DNA of 64,000 nucleotides from Sphingomonas aracearum (GTDB lineage: Bacteria; Pseudomonadota; Alphaproteobacteria; Sphingomonadales; Sphingomonadaceae), in contig NZ_QQNB01000002.1 in the NCBI RefSeq assembly GCF_003345355.1, positions 806,001 through 870,000 on the forward strand, read 5' to 3'. Of the stretch, positions 38,296-46,695 are shown one piece after another (position 1 is the first letter of the stretch; each line of letters starts with the position of its first letter). The notes beneath the pieces were generated by a model. The model did no database searches and had not been told where the DNA came from. It saw nothing but the letters and a program-made list of their open reading frames with translations. Made by a program: the position numbers and the translations under genes.

Positions 38296-38397
38296 CCGTT
38301 CGTGTCGAGCAGGGATCGAGCCTGTCGAGAGCCCGTATCGAGACATGTCTCTCGATATGCCTCCCCGACAAGCCCGGAGGCTAGTGGGGACGAACGG
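38296..38397. repeat. Palindromic intergenic repeat, family A-like (copy 2)
   Basis: Outer arms CCGTTCG and CGAACGG enclose TCGAGCCTGTCGAGAGCCC and the hairpin ATCGAGA-CATGTC-TCTCGAT. Related to the element at 7844-7921 through the GTTCG/CTGTCGA pattern. It takes up more than half of the gap between the divergent S66 peptidase and Mur ligase genes. Confidence 0.7.
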
Positions 38398-38440
38398 TGG
38401 ATATTGCCCGAGCGTGCAAATCCGCCGATAGCCCGCCGCC

Positions 38441-39841
38441 ATGGCTCCGCGCAAACCCCACTTCTTCGTCGGCATCGGCGGCTCGGGCATGATGCCGCTC
38501 GCCATGATCCTGTCCGCCCGCGGTGTGGCGGTTTCGGGTTCGGACCGCGCGCTCGATGCCGGCCGCCTGCCCGCCAAGTTCGACGATCTGAAGGCGCGCG
38601 GCATCGCCCTCTACCCGCAGGACGGCAGCGGGCTCACCTCGCCCGATCAGGTGGTGGTCGCCTCCGCCGCCGTCGAGGCGAGCGTGCCCGACATGATGCG
38701 CGCGGCCGAGCTCGGCTGCGACCGCCGCACGCGCGCCGAAGTGCTGGCCGACCTGTTCAACGCCAGCGCGCTGCCGATCGGCGTCGCGGGCACCAGCGGC
38801 AAGTCCACCGTCACCGGCATGATCGGCTGGATCCTGCATGCGTGCGGGCGCGACCCGACCGTGATGAACGGCGCAGTGATGAAGAACTTCGCGGCGGCCG
38901 ATGCGCCGTTCGCCTCCGCGCTGGTGGGCGCGGGCGAGGCGTTCGTCAGCGAGGTGGACGAAAGCGACGGTTCGATCGCCCTGTTCTGGCCGCGCGTGGC
39001 GGTGCTCAACAATGTCAGCCTCGACCACAAGAGCCTGGAGGAGTTGCGCGACCTGTTCGGCACCTTCGCCGCCAAGGCCGGCACGGCGGTGGTCAATGTC
39101 GGCGACGCGGAAAGCGCGCAGCTTGCCATGACCCTGCCGAAGGATCGCGTCGTCACCTTCGCGATCGACGCACCGGCCGATCTCGTTGCGGAGAGGCTGC
39201 GGGCGGAGCCGTTCGCCATCGGCTTCGATCTTCTCGCCGAAGGAAAGCGCCTGCCGGTGCGGTTGTCGGTGCCGGGTCGCCACAACGTCGCCAATGCGCT
39301 GGCCGCACTGGCGGCGGTCCGGGCCGCCGGCGTGCCGTTGGCGCAGGCGGCCGAGGCGCTTGCCGGCTTCACCGGCCTGCGCCGCCGCTTCGACCTGGTG
39401 GGCGAAGCAGGGGGCGTCTCGGTGATCGACGATTTCGGGCACAACCCCGACAAGATCGGCGCCACGCTGGACACGCTGCACGCCTTTCCCGGCCGCGTCC
39501 TCGCGCTGTTCCAGCCGCATGGCTACGGCCCGCTCAAGGTGATGCGGTCCGAGCTGGTCGCCACCTTCGCGACGAAGCTTGGGGCGGAGGACGTGCTGGT
39601 GATGCCCGATCCCGTCTACCAGGGCGGCACCGTGGCCCGCGACGTGACGAGCGCCGACATCGTTGCGGAAGTCTCCGCCGCCGGCCGGACGGCGATGCAC
39701 ATCCCCGATCGCGCCGCCGCCGCAGCCCACCTCGCCAGCAACGCGCGTACCGGGGACCGCATCGTCATCATGGGGGCACGCGACGACACGCTGAGCCAGC
39801 TGGCACTCGACCTTCTGGAAAGTCTACGCGCCAGAATGTAA
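38441..39841 (+). CDS. Mur-ligase-family protein (MurC/Mpl-like)
   Basis: 466 aa ATP-dependent amide ligase. N-domain [15 protein letters not shown] (MurC-like Rossmann), ATP loop [14 protein letters not shown] near residue 112, central [14 protein letters not shown] and [12 protein letters not shown], then [14 protein letters not shown]. The C-terminal signature is DDFGHNP near residue 330, whereas MurC and Mpl usually have a DDYAHHP/DFAHHP form and cyanophycin synthetases DYGHNP. It is therefore not clearly the essential MurC. Given the S66 peptidase next door, a recycling Mpl-like ligase is the likeliest role. Confidence 0.8.
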   Translation: MAPRKPHFFVGIGGSGMMPLAMILSARGVAVSGSDRALDAGRLPAKFDDLKARGIALYPQDGSGLTSPDQVVVASAAVEASVPDMMRAAELGCDRRTRAEVLADLFNASALPIGVAGTSGKSTVTGMIGWILHACGRDPTVMNGAVMKNFAAADAPFASALVGAGEAFVSEVDESDGSIALFWPRVAVLNNVSLDHKSLEELRDLFGTFAAKAGTAVVNVGDAESAQLAMTLPKDRVVTFAIDAPADLVAERLRAEPFAIGFDLLAEGKRLPVRLSVPGRHNVANALAALAAVRAAGVPLAQAAEALAGFTGLRRRFDLVGEAGGVSVIDDFGHNPDKIGATLDTLHAFPGRVLALFQPHGYGPLKVMRSELVATFATKLGAEDVLVMPDPVYQGGTVARDVTSADIVAEVSAAGRTAMHIPDRAAAAAHLASNARTGDRIVIMGARDDTLSQLALDLLESLRARM

Positions 39842-39878
39842 AGCGCCCTTGACGTAAAGCATCCCTTGCATGTAAAGC
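39838..39878 (+). promoter_or_regulatory. Promoter with triple GTAAAGC operator
   Basis: GTAAAGC occurs at 39838, 39854 and 39872 (spacing 16 and 18), each followed by a C/T-rich CCCTT-like run. TTGACG at 39849-39854 and TGTAAA at 39871-39876 (spacer 16) form a plausible promoter, so repeat 3 covers the -10 and repeat 2 touches the -35. Repeat 1 starts inside the Mur ligase stop region. The XRE regulator encoded downstream is the obvious candidate ligand. Confidence 0.6.
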
Positions 39879-39911
39879 TTCCTTCACTGATTCGAAAGGG
39901 AGCTTGTCACC

Positions 39912-40340
39912 ATGCTACGCGGCGAGAACAACTCGACACCTGCCGGGCGGGCCTATCTGCGCCGGTTCTGGCCCACCATGATCAGCTATGTAGTCGCCCT
40001 GTTCGGCGCGACCTGGGCGCTGCGTCATTTTCACCCGACCGGGGCGGCGCTGGTCGTGCTGTCCGTCCTTCCCGCTGTGCCAGTGATCGCGATCATCGGC
40101 GTGATGGGCCTCTACATCGTCGAGGAGCGGGACGAGTATCTGCGCCAGCGAGTGGTGTCGGGCATGCTGGTCGGGATCGCGGTTTCGCTCAGCGTGATGA
40201 CCGCCTGGGGCTTCATGGAAGAGGCCGGCGTGCTGCCGCACCTGCCGGGATACTTTGCCTTCGTCCTGTGGTGCGCCGGCTGGGGCATCGGCCAGTGCCT
40301 GTTGGGGCTGCGCGAGCGGCACGCCGGGCACGGCGCGTGA
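39912..40340 (+). CDS. Four-helix membrane protein upstream of an XRE regulator
   Basis: 142 aa with about four membrane segments (residues 20-38, 45-65, 85-103, 115-133) and the cytoplasmic loop VEERDEYLRQRVV between helices 2 and 3. AAAGGGAG precedes ATG 39912. Its stop overlaps the GTG of the XRE gene (GTGA). Small membrane protein/XRE pairs of this kind are common in proteobacteria; the membrane partner may sequester or signal to the regulator. Function unknown. Confidence 0.8.
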   Translation: MLRGENNSTPAGRAYLRRFWPTMISYVVALFGATWALRHFHPTGAALVVLSVLPAVPVIAIIGVMGLYIVEERDEYLRQRVVSGMLVGIAVSLSVMTAWGFMEEAGVLPHLPGYFAFVLWCAGWGIGQCLLGLRERHAGHGA

Positions 40341-40540
40341 TCAACCGCCTCAAGGTGCTGCGCGCCGAGCGCAACTGGAGCCAGGGCGATCTCGCCGAGA
40401 AGCTGGAGGTTTCGCGCCAGAGCGTGAATGCGATCGAAACCGGCCGCTACGACCCCTCGCTCCCCCTCGCCTTCAAGATCGCCGAGTTGTTCGGCCTTGC
40501 CATCGAAGACGTCTTCACCAGCCCATCCAGGGAGAACTGA
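40337..40540 (+). CDS. Small XRE-family helix-turn-helix regulator
   Basis: 67 aa, an entire Cro/C1-type HTH and nothing else: RLKVLRAERNWSQGDLAEKL, VSRQSVNAIETGRYDPSLPLA, KIAELFGLAIEDVF. GTG 40337 overlaps the membrane protein stop, so translation is coupled. A one-domain protein of this type usually binds as a dimer to short repeats; the GTAAAGC array upstream of the operon is the likely operator, giving autorepression. Confidence 0.9.
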   Translation: MINRLKVLRAERNWSQGDLAEKLEVSRQSVNAIETGRYDPSLPLAFKIAELFGLAIEDVFTSPSREN

Positions 40541-40541
40541 C

Positions 40542-41492
40542 ATGCCGATCTGCAATCCGCGCTTCCGCCGGGTACACCTGTTGGCCGCGCTGGCGATCGC
40601 CTGCGGCCTGTTCAACCAACCCGCTCCGGCGCAGATCGCCCCGGTGCAGAAGGCGCAGCCGGCGACCTCCGCACCCGTGCAGATGGAGCACATCTCCATC
40701 GAGACGATCGGGCATGGGACGCCCGTGATCCTGATCCCCGGCTTGGCGAGCCCCCGCGCCGCCTGGGACGGCGTGGCGCCCGCGCTCGCCAGGGGCCACA
40801 GCGTGCTCCTGGTCCAGGTTAACGGCTTTGCCGGCGACGATCCGCGCGGCAACCTGAGCGGCGGGCTGCTCGACGGCATCGTCGCGGATCTCCACGCGAT
40901 GATCGCCGCGCGCAAGCTCGACCGGCCGGCGATCGTCGGCCATTCGATGGGCGGGCTCGTCGGCCTGATGCTCGCCGCCCGCCATCCGGCGGATATGGGA
41001 CGATTGATGATGGTCGACTCGCTGCCCTTCTTCGCCGCGACCCTAGTGCCGCCCGGCACGCCGATCACCGCGGCGATGGTGGAGCCCCGCGCGGCGCAGA
41101 TGCGCGACGCTGTCGCCGGCAGCTACGGCAAGCCCGCCGATCGCGGCGCCGCCGCGGCGCAGGTCGCCAGCATGACGCTGAACCCCGATCATCGTGCGCG
41201 CCTGACCGAATGGGCGATGCGCGCCGATCCGCGGGTCACCGCCCGGGCGCTGTACGAGGACCTCGTCACCGACATGCGGCCGGAGCTGCCGAAGGTGCGG
41301 ACGCCCGTGACCGTGGTCTACGCCTGGAACGAGGCCTATCCGCGCAAGGACGCGGCCGATGCATTCTTCCGCGGGCAGTTCACGGGCATGGCCAACGCGA
41401 CCTTTGTCGGCGTCGGCCCCGCCGCACATTTTGTCATGCTGGACCAGCCCGCCGCCTTCAACGCCGCGCTGGACAGGTTTCTCGTCAGCTGA
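40542..41492 (+). CDS. Exported alpha/beta hydrolase
   Basis: 316 aa. Signal peptide (RRVHLLAALAIACGLFNQPAPAQ), then an alpha/beta-hydrolase fold: VILIPGLASPRAAWDG oxyanion strand, nucleophile elbow GHSMGG near residue 130, and C-terminal His in GPAAHFVMLDQP. ATG 40542 follows the XRE stop by one base, so it belongs to that operon. Substrate unknown; an ester or lactone is likely. Confidence 0.88.
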   Translation: MPICNPRFRRVHLLAALAIACGLFNQPAPAQIAPVQKAQPATSAPVQMEHISIETIGHGTPVILIPGLASPRAAWDGVAPALARGHSVLLVQVNGFAGDDPRGNLSGGLLDGIVADLHAMIAARKLDRPAIVGHSMGGLVGLMLAARHPADMGRLMMVDSLPFFAATLVPPGTPITAAMVEPRAAQMRDAVAGSYGKPADRGAAAAQVASMTLNPDHRARLTEWAMRADPRVTARALYEDLVTDMRPELPKVRTPVTVVYAWNEAYPRKDAADAFFRGQFTGMANATFVGVGPAAHFVMLDQPAAFNAALDRFLVS

Positions 41493-41500
41493 TCGCCGAT

Positions 41501-41578
41501 GTGCTCCCGCGGAGGCGGGAGCGCAGAGCCGCAGGCGATACCGTTCGCTTCTCCGGGCTCCCGCTTCCGCGGGAGCAC
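41501..41578. repeat. Palindromic intergenic repeat, family D (copy 1)
   Basis: GTGCTCCCGCGGAGGCGGGA faces GCTCCCGCTTCCGCGGGAGCAC around a short centre. It lies between the convergent hydrolase and 137-aa genes, where it could act as a two-way terminator. A second copy is at 52191-52243. Confidence 0.85.
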
Positions 41579-41608
41579 GGGCGGTCCATGCGCGACGCTT
41601 CTCTCCTT

Positions 41609-42022
41609 TTACCGCGGCCGTGCCGGAGGCTTGCCGCCGGGCCGGGTGGGCGGGCGGCGGCGGGTTTCCACCACCGGCGCGCCGCGGTTCTGCGGCGGAC
41701 GGGGAGTGCGCGGCGGGCCGGAGCGGGGCGCGCCGCCCGGACCGCCCGGACCACCGCTTCCCGGAGCCACGGTATAGCCTTCCTTCTGCAACCGGCTGAA
41801 GGCCGCCCGCACGCTGGCGCCCACCGCATCCTGCACTTCCTTCGGCAGATCGGCGGTGGTGGTGTTCCGATGCACCGCGTTGAGATCGCGCAGCAGCGCG
41901 TTCGGCAGCCCCTTGGACGCCTCCTTGAACGCGACAATGGAGTCGAGCACGGCGGAGAACAGGATCTCCTGCATGATGTCGGTCGCGGACTTGGTCGGCG
42001 TCGAGGACGGTGTCTGGGCCAT
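41609..42022 (-). CDS. Conserved hypothetical protein with Pro/Gly/Arg-rich tail
   Basis: 137 aa. A helical N-terminal domain (ATDIMQEILFSAVLDSIVAF, NALLRDLNAVHRNTT) of about 90 residues is followed by a disordered tail rich in Pro, Gly and Arg (PGGPGGAPRSG, RRPPTRPGG). The positive tail could bind nucleic acid. No known family; I believe similar proteins occur across sphingomonads. Downstream of the sugar dehydrogenase gene by 50 bp. Confidence 0.7.
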   Translation of the reverse strand: MAQTPSSTPTKSATDIMQEILFSAVLDSIVAFKEASKGLPNALLRDLNAVHRNTTTADLPKEVQDAVGASVRAAFSRLQKEGYTVAPGSGGPGGPGGAPRSGPPRTPRPPQNRGAPVVETRRRPPTRPGGKPPARPR

Positions 42023-42071
42023 GATGCCTCAACGCACGAACCCGCCGGGCGGCGCAAGCCCCCAAAAGGGT

Positions 42072-43325
42072 TCAGCGCTTTGCCGACAGGCGCAGCAACT
42101 TGCCGCCGACCCCCTTGCCGCCATCCTCCAGCAGCCAGATCGCCCCGTCGGGCGCCTGTGCCACGTCGCGGATGCGCGTGCCCATGTTCCACCAGTCCGC
42201 CGCCTTCGCCGACGCGCCGTTCACCGCCACCCGGATCAGCGCCTGGCTGGACAGGCCCGCGATGAACAGCGAGCCGCGATACTGCGGAAACATCGCGCCG
42301 GTATAGGCGATCATCCCGCCCGGCGAGATCACCGGGTTCCACCACAGGGCCGGTGCGGCGAACTCGGGACGGCTGGGATGGTCGGGGATCGGCTGGCCGG
42401 AATAATTGTCGCCATTGGAGACGAGCGGCCAGCCATAGTTGCGGCCGGGCTCCAGCAGGTTGAGCTCGTCGCCGCCCTGCGGACCCATCTCCTCTTCCCA
42501 CAAGCGGCCATCGGGCGTGAAGGCGATGCCATAGGGATTGCGGTGGCCGGAGGTCCAGGTCATCGCCTCCACCCCGCCCTTGGCGAACATCGGATTGCCG
42601 GGCGCCGCCTTGCCGTCCAGCGTCAGGCGCAGCACCTTGCCGAGCGCCTGTTTCGGATCCTGCGCCGGCGTGAACCGCTGCCGTTCGCCCGAGGTGAGGA
42701 ACAGGTATCTGCCGTCGGGCGAGAAGGCGATCGTCGCGCCGAACTGCCCGCCGGGACCGTTGGAGCCCGCCCGCCAGATCACCGCGCCCGACAAGGCAGC
42801 AGCGCCACCCTCTTCGCGCAGCTGCCCGCGCCACAGCGCCAGCGCCGGCCCGTTCGCACCCGGCTCGGCATAGGTGAGATAGATCGAGCGGCTGGTGGCG
42901 AAATCCGGCGCCACCGCCACGTCGAGCAGGCCGCCCTGTCCACCCGCCTCCACTGCGGGCACGCTGCCGATTTCCGCCAGTGCGCCGTCCTTGCCGCGCA
43001 GCTTCAGCGTGCCGCCTTTCTCCGTCACGAGCAGGCGGCCGTCCGGCAGGAAGGCGAGCGCGAACGGCTGGTCGAACTGGCCGATCGTCTCCACCGTGAA
43101 CGGCGGCGCGGATTCGGCGATGTTCGCGCGACCGGTGGTGGCGGCGACGTTCTTCACGGCGGGGTCGAGCGGCGCGTTCTTCGGCACCGGGCGTGCAGCC
43201 TCAGGCGGTTGCGGGCCCTGCGGCTCCCCGGCCGCGCCGGTCGGCGTCGCCTGCGGCTCCGTCGAGCAGGCGGCGGAAGCGGCAAGCGCCAGCGGCGCAC
43301 TGGCGAGCAGCAGGAACTTCAACAT
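42072..43325 (-). CDS. PQQ-type soluble aldose/sorbosone dehydrogenase lipoprotein
   Basis: 417 aa. Lipobox AASAAC (Cys20) and a Pro-rich linker lead to a six-bladed propeller of the GSDH/YliI family from about residue 75. Motifs: PFALAFLPDGRLLVTEKGG, QGGLLDVAVAPDF, GHRNPYGIAFTPDGRLWEEEMGPQGGDELN in two parts, and GRNYGWP. Such proteins oxidise aldose sugars with PQQ in the periplasm. PQQ genes are not in the window, so the cofactor may be scavenged or made elsewhere. Confidence 0.88.
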   Translation of the reverse strand: MLKFLLLASAPLALAASAACSTEPQATPTGAAGEPQGPQPPEAARPVPKNAPLDPAVKNVAATTGRANIAESAPPFTVETIGQFDQPFALAFLPDGRLLVTEKGGTLKLRGKDGALAEIGSVPAVEAGGQGGLLDVAVAPDFATSRSIYLTYAEPGANGPALALWRGQLREEGGAAALSGAVIWRAGSNGPGGQFGATIAFSPDGRYLFLTSGERQRFTPAQDPKQALGKVLRLTLDGKAAPGNPMFAKGGVEAMTWTSGHRNPYGIAFTPDGRLWEEEMGPQGGDELNLLEPGRNYGWPLVSNGDNYSGQPIPDHPSRPEFAAPALWWNPVISPGGMIAYTGAMFPQYRGSLFIAGLSSQALIRVAVNGASAKAADWWNMGTRIRDVAQAPDGAIWLLEDGGKGVGGKLLRLSAKR

Positions 43326-43451
43326 GGATCAGGTCTCTCCCGGCGGTTGGGGCCAGAACGCCGCATCGCCGCTGCGGGTTGCGCTTGCCTCCGCCGGCGC
43401 CCTGGCCTATATCGCCCTCGTATTCTCTACATCGTCAGCGGTGAAGAGGCT

Positions 43452-43467
43452 GCGGGGTTCGCTCCGC
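43452..43467 (+). promoter_or_regulatory. UUCG hairpin in the rimP leader
   Basis: GCGGGG-TTCG-CTCCGC, 6-bp stem with a stable UUCG tetraloop, 32 bases before the rimP start. No U-tract follows. It could stabilise the leader or take part in control of the translation operon; the function is unproved. Confidence 0.4.
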
Positions 43468-43499
43468 GGCGCGAACAGACATGTCATGGAGCAGCTGAT

Positions 43500-44093
43500 T
43501 TGGCGGACATCGCCGCACTGACCGCATTGATCGAGCCGGAGGCGGAAGCGCTCGGCTTCGAACTGGTGCGCGTGCGCCTGTTCGGGCGCGGCGACGAGCG
43601 CACGCTGCAGATCATGGCCGAACGCCCTGCCACCGGCCAGCTCAACATCGACGATTGCGCCGAGCTTTCGCGCCGCGTGTCCGACCGGCTGGACGAGCTG
43701 GAAGCCGCCGGCCGCGATCCGATCGAGGACGCCTATCGCCTGGAGGTCTCCTCCCCCGGCATCGATCGTCCGCTCACCCGGCCGAAGGACTTCGCCGACT
43801 GGGCGGGCCATGAGGCGCGCATCGTGCTGGGCGAGGCGATCGACGGGCAGAAGCAGTTCAAGGGCGAGCTGACCGGCATTGACGGCGATGCCATCACCAT
43901 CGTCAGCCGGACCGGCGAGGCCGCCGTTGTGCCCTTTTCCGGCATCCTGGATGCCAAGCTGGTGCTCACCGACAAGCTGATCGCCGCCACCGTGCCGCTC
44001 GAAACCAAGGGCGCAGACGAGATTCTCGAGCTGTCCGGCGATCCGGACGAAGAAACCGACCCAGAAGATCCCGTGACAGAGGAAACGCACTGA
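43500..44093 (+). CDS. rimP: Ribosome maturation factor RimP
   Basis: 197 aa. RimP assists 30S assembly. N-domain: ALTALIEPEAEALGFELVRV, TLQIMAERP, and the DDCAELSRRVSDRLD helix; C-domain LEVSSPGIDRPLTRPKDF is diagnostic. No ATG is suitably placed; TTG 43500 has GGAG eight bases upstream and gives MADIAALTAL, so a TTG start is chosen. The C-terminal tail is acidic. The stop overlaps the nusA ATG by one base. Confidence 0.92.
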   Translation: MADIAALTALIEPEAEALGFELVRVRLFGRGDERTLQIMAERPATGQLNIDDCAELSRRVSDRLDELEAAGRDPIEDAYRLEVSSPGIDRPLTRPKDFADWAGHEARIVLGEAIDGQKQFKGELTGIDGDAITIVSRTGEAAVVPFSGILDAKLVLTDKLIAATVPLETKGADEILELSGDPDEETDPEDPVTEETH

Positions 44094-45733
44094 TGGCCAC
44101 TGCCATTTCCGCCAACAAGGCCGAGCTGCTCGCGATCGCGAACTCGGTGGCGTCCGAGAAGCTGATCGACAAGGCCATCGTGATCGAGGCGATGGAGGAC
44201 GCGATCCAGCGCGCCGCCAAGGCCCGCTACGGCGCCGAGAACGACATCCGTGCCAAGCTGGACCCGAACAGCGGCGACCTGCGCCTGTGGCGCGTCGTGG
44301 AAGTGGTCGAAGCGGTCGACAATTACTTCACGCAGGTGGACGTTAAGGGCGCGCAGAAGCTGCAAAAGGATGCGGCGCTGGGCGACTTCATCGTCGATCC
44401 GCTGCCCCCGATCGAGTTCGGCCGCATCGCCGCGCAGGCCGCCAAGCAGGTGATCTTCCAGAAGGTGCGCGACGCCGAGCGCGAGCGCCAGTTCGAGGAG
44501 TTCAAGGACCGCCAGGGCGAGATCATCACCGGCGTCGTGAAGCGGGTGGAATTCGGCCATGTGGTGGTCGATCTCGGCCGCGCCGAGGGCGTCATCCGCC
44601 GCGACCAGCAGATCCCGCGCGAAGTGGTGCGCGTGAACGACCGCATCCGCTCCCTGATCCTGTCGGTGCGCCGCGAGAATCGCGGACCGCAGATCTTCCT
44701 GTCCCGCGCGCATCCGGACTTCATGAAGAAGCTGTTCGCGCAGGAAGTGCCCGAAATCTACGACGGCATCATCGAGATCAAGGCCGCCGCCCGCGACCCG
44801 GGCAGCCGCGCCAAGATCGGCGTCATCAGCCACGACAGCTCGATCGATCCGGTCGGCGCCTGTGTCGGCATGAAGGGCAGCCGCGTGCAGGCCGTCGTGC
44901 AGGAGATGCAGGGCGAGAAGATCGACATCATCCCCTGGTCGCCGGACACCGCGACCTTTGTCGTCAACGCGCTGCAGCCGGCGAACGTCGCGCGCGTGGT
45001 GATCGACGAGGAAGAGGACCGCATCGAGGTGGTCGTCCCCGACGACCAGCTGTCGCTTGCGATCGGTCGCCGCGGCCAGAACGTGCGCCTCGCCAGCCAG
45101 CTCACCGCCAAGTCGATCGACATCCTCACCGAGCAGGATGCCAGCGAGAAGCGCCAGAAGGAATTCGTCGAGCGCACCGAGATGTTCCAGCAGGAGCTGG
45201 ACGTGGACGAGACGCTGGCGCAGCTGCTGGTCGCCGAGGGTTTCGGCGCGCTGGAAGAAGTCGCCTATGTCGAGCTGGACGAACTGGCCGGCATCGAGGG
45301 CTTCGACGAGGACCTGGCGCAGGAGCTGCAGAGCCGGGCCACCGAGGCGCTGGAGCGCCGCGAGCAGGCGAACCGCGAGGAGCGCCAGGCCCTGGGCGTC
45401 GAGGACGCCCTGGCCGAGCTGCCGTACCTGACCGAAGCGATGCTGGTCACGCTGGGCAAGGCGAGCATCAAGACGCTGGACGACCTGGCCGATCTCGCCA
45501 CGGACGAGCTGATCGAGAAGAAGCGCGCCGAGCCGCGCCGCCGCAACGAGGACGCGCCCAAGCGTCCCGAGCCGAAGGGCGGCGTGCTGGGCGAGTACGG
45601 CCTGTCCGAGGAGCAGGGCAACGAGATCATCATGGCCGCCCGCGCGCATTGGTTCGATGCCGAGCCGGCAGAAGCTGGCTCCGAGGGGTCCGATGAGGAA
45701 CCTGCCGCCGCCAATGCGAGCGAGGAGGCGTAA
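44093..45733 (+). CDS. nusA: Transcription termination/antitermination factor NusA
   Basis: 546 aa. N-terminal RNAP-binding domain (residues 1-125, [20 protein letters not shown]), S1 domain (about 135-200, [20 protein letters not shown]), KH1 ([20 protein letters not shown]), KH2 ([16 protein letters not shown]), and two C-terminal helix-hairpin-helix acidic repeats ([25 protein letters not shown]). Second gene of the rimP-nusA-infB operon. Confidence 0.97.
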   Translation: MATAISANKAELLAIANSVASEKLIDKAIVIEAMEDAIQRAAKARYGAENDIRAKLDPNSGDLRLWRVVEVVEAVDNYFTQVDVKGAQKLQKDAALGDFIVDPLPPIEFGRIAAQAAKQVIFQKVRDAERERQFEEFKDRQGEIITGVVKRVEFGHVVVDLGRAEGVIRRDQQIPREVVRVNDRIRSLILSVRRENRGPQIFLSRAHPDFMKKLFAQEVPEIYDGIIEIKAAARDPGSRAKIGVISHDSSIDPVGACVGMKGSRVQAVVQEMQGEKIDIIPWSPDTATFVVNALQPANVARVVIDEEEDRIEVVVPDDQLSLAIGRRGQNVRLASQLTAKSIDILTEQDASEKRQKEFVERTEMFQQELDVDETLAQLLVAEGFGALEEVAYVELDELAGIEGFDEDLAQELQSRATEALERREQANREERQALGVEDALAELPYLTEAMLVTLGKASIKTLDDLADLATDELIEKKRAEPRRRNEDAPKRPEPKGGVLGEYGLSEEQGNEIIMAARAHWFDAEPAEAGSEGSDEEPAAANASEEA

Positions 45734-45740
45734 GCCGCAG

Positions 45741-45974
45741 ATGCCGTTCGTCTCGATCCGCCTGGCCGGCTCCGCCACCCGCGAGCAGAAGGCCGCCGTT
45801 GTCGCCGACGTGACCCGGTCGCTCGTGGAGCGGCTGGGCAAGCCGGCGGCCGCGGTGCAGGTGGTGATCGAGGAGATCCCGACCGAGAACTACGGCGCGG
45901 CCGGTCAGTTGATCGCCGACCGTGCCCCTCCCCCTCCTGCACAGGGAGACGCGCATGCGGAACCCTCGCAATGA
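45741..45974 (+). CDS. 4-oxalocrotonate-tautomerase-family protein
   Basis: 77 aa. MPFVSIRLAGSATREQKAAV provides the N-terminal Pro (general base after Met removal) of the tautomerase family, and VQVVIEEIPTENYGAAG follows the beta strand. The normal 62-residue subunit is extended by about 15 residues (RAPPPPAQGDAHAEPSQ) over the next gene's RBS and start; overlap with ylxR is 20 bp. Its place inside the nusA-infB operon is unusual; the substrate is not known. Confidence 0.88.
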   Translation: MPFVSIRLAGSATREQKAAVVADVTRSLVERLGKPAAAVQVVIEEIPTENYGAAGQLIADRAPPPPAQGDAHAEPSQ

Positions 45975-46695
45975 GGCGCTGAAGGACCACGGAGGCCCGG
46001 TTCGCACCTGCATCCTCTCGCGCGAACAGGACGCGCGGGAGGGGTTGATCCGGCTCGCGCTCGGCCCTGACGGGCAGGTGCTGCCGGACGTGCGCGCCAA
46101 GGCGCCCGGACGCGGCGCGTGGATCGGCGTGTCGCAAGGCGAACTGGTCGCGGCGCAGGCCAAGGGACGGCTGCGCGGCGCGCTGTCCCGTGCGTTCAAG
46201 ACCGGCGACCTCCAGATCCCGGACGACCTGCCCGCGCGCATCGCCGATGCGCTGGAGCGCGCGGCCATGGATCGGCTGGGGCTCGAATCGCGCGCCGGCC
46301 ATGTTGTGATCGGCCATGAGCGGATCGATGCCGCCGCACGCGCGGGCAAGGTCGCGCTTCTTCTCCATGCCAGCGATGCGGCCGCGGATGGGCGCCGCAA
46401 GCTCGACCAGGCCTGGCGCGTGGGCAGGGATCGCGAAGGTTCGGGCGAACAGGGCTTGGCGTTGCCGGTGCCGCGCACCATATTGGGGTTGGCGCTGGGC
46501 CGCGAGAATGTGGTACATGCAGCGTTGACCGACTCCCATGCCGCCGGCCGGGTGCGCGAAGCGCTGGCCCGCTGGCAGCGCTTTATCGGCCCTGACCCGG
46601 ACTCCGTGCCTTGCGAAACGGCCTCGCAGGGCGCATCGGCGTCCGGCTCCGGTGGGGGCCAGCCGGCCGAGAATTTGACTGAACGAGGACACTGA
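45955..46695 (+). CDS. YlxR-L7Ae fusion RNA-binding protein
   Basis: 246 aa. The N-terminal YlxR/DUF448 domain (GPVRTCILSREQDAREGLIRLA) is joined to an L7Ae-like domain (residues about 105-200, GHVVIGHERIDAAARAGKVALLL). In alphaproteobacteria this fused protein lies between nusA and infB. ATG 45955 has AGGGAG six bases upstream. The last part (about 215-246) is Gly/Ser-rich. The stop touches the infB GTG. Confidence 0.9.
   Translation: MRNPRNEALKDHGGPVRTCILSREQDAREGLIRLALGPDGQVLPDVRAKAPGRGAWIGVSQGELVAAQAKGRLRGALSRAFKTGDLQIPDDLPARIADALERAAMDRLGLESRAGHVVIGHERIDAAARAGKVALLLHASDAAADGRRKLDQAWRVGRDREGSGEQGLALPVPRTILGLALGRENVVHAALTDSHAAGRVREALARWQRFIGPDPDSVPCETASQGASASGSGGGQPAENLTERGH

Noticed and set aside
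43326..43499. A second gene between the sugar dehydrogenase and rimP
   Set aside because: Open frames exist on the plus strand (for example from 43325), but they lack an RBS and domain features. The region is better read as the divergent promoter space.
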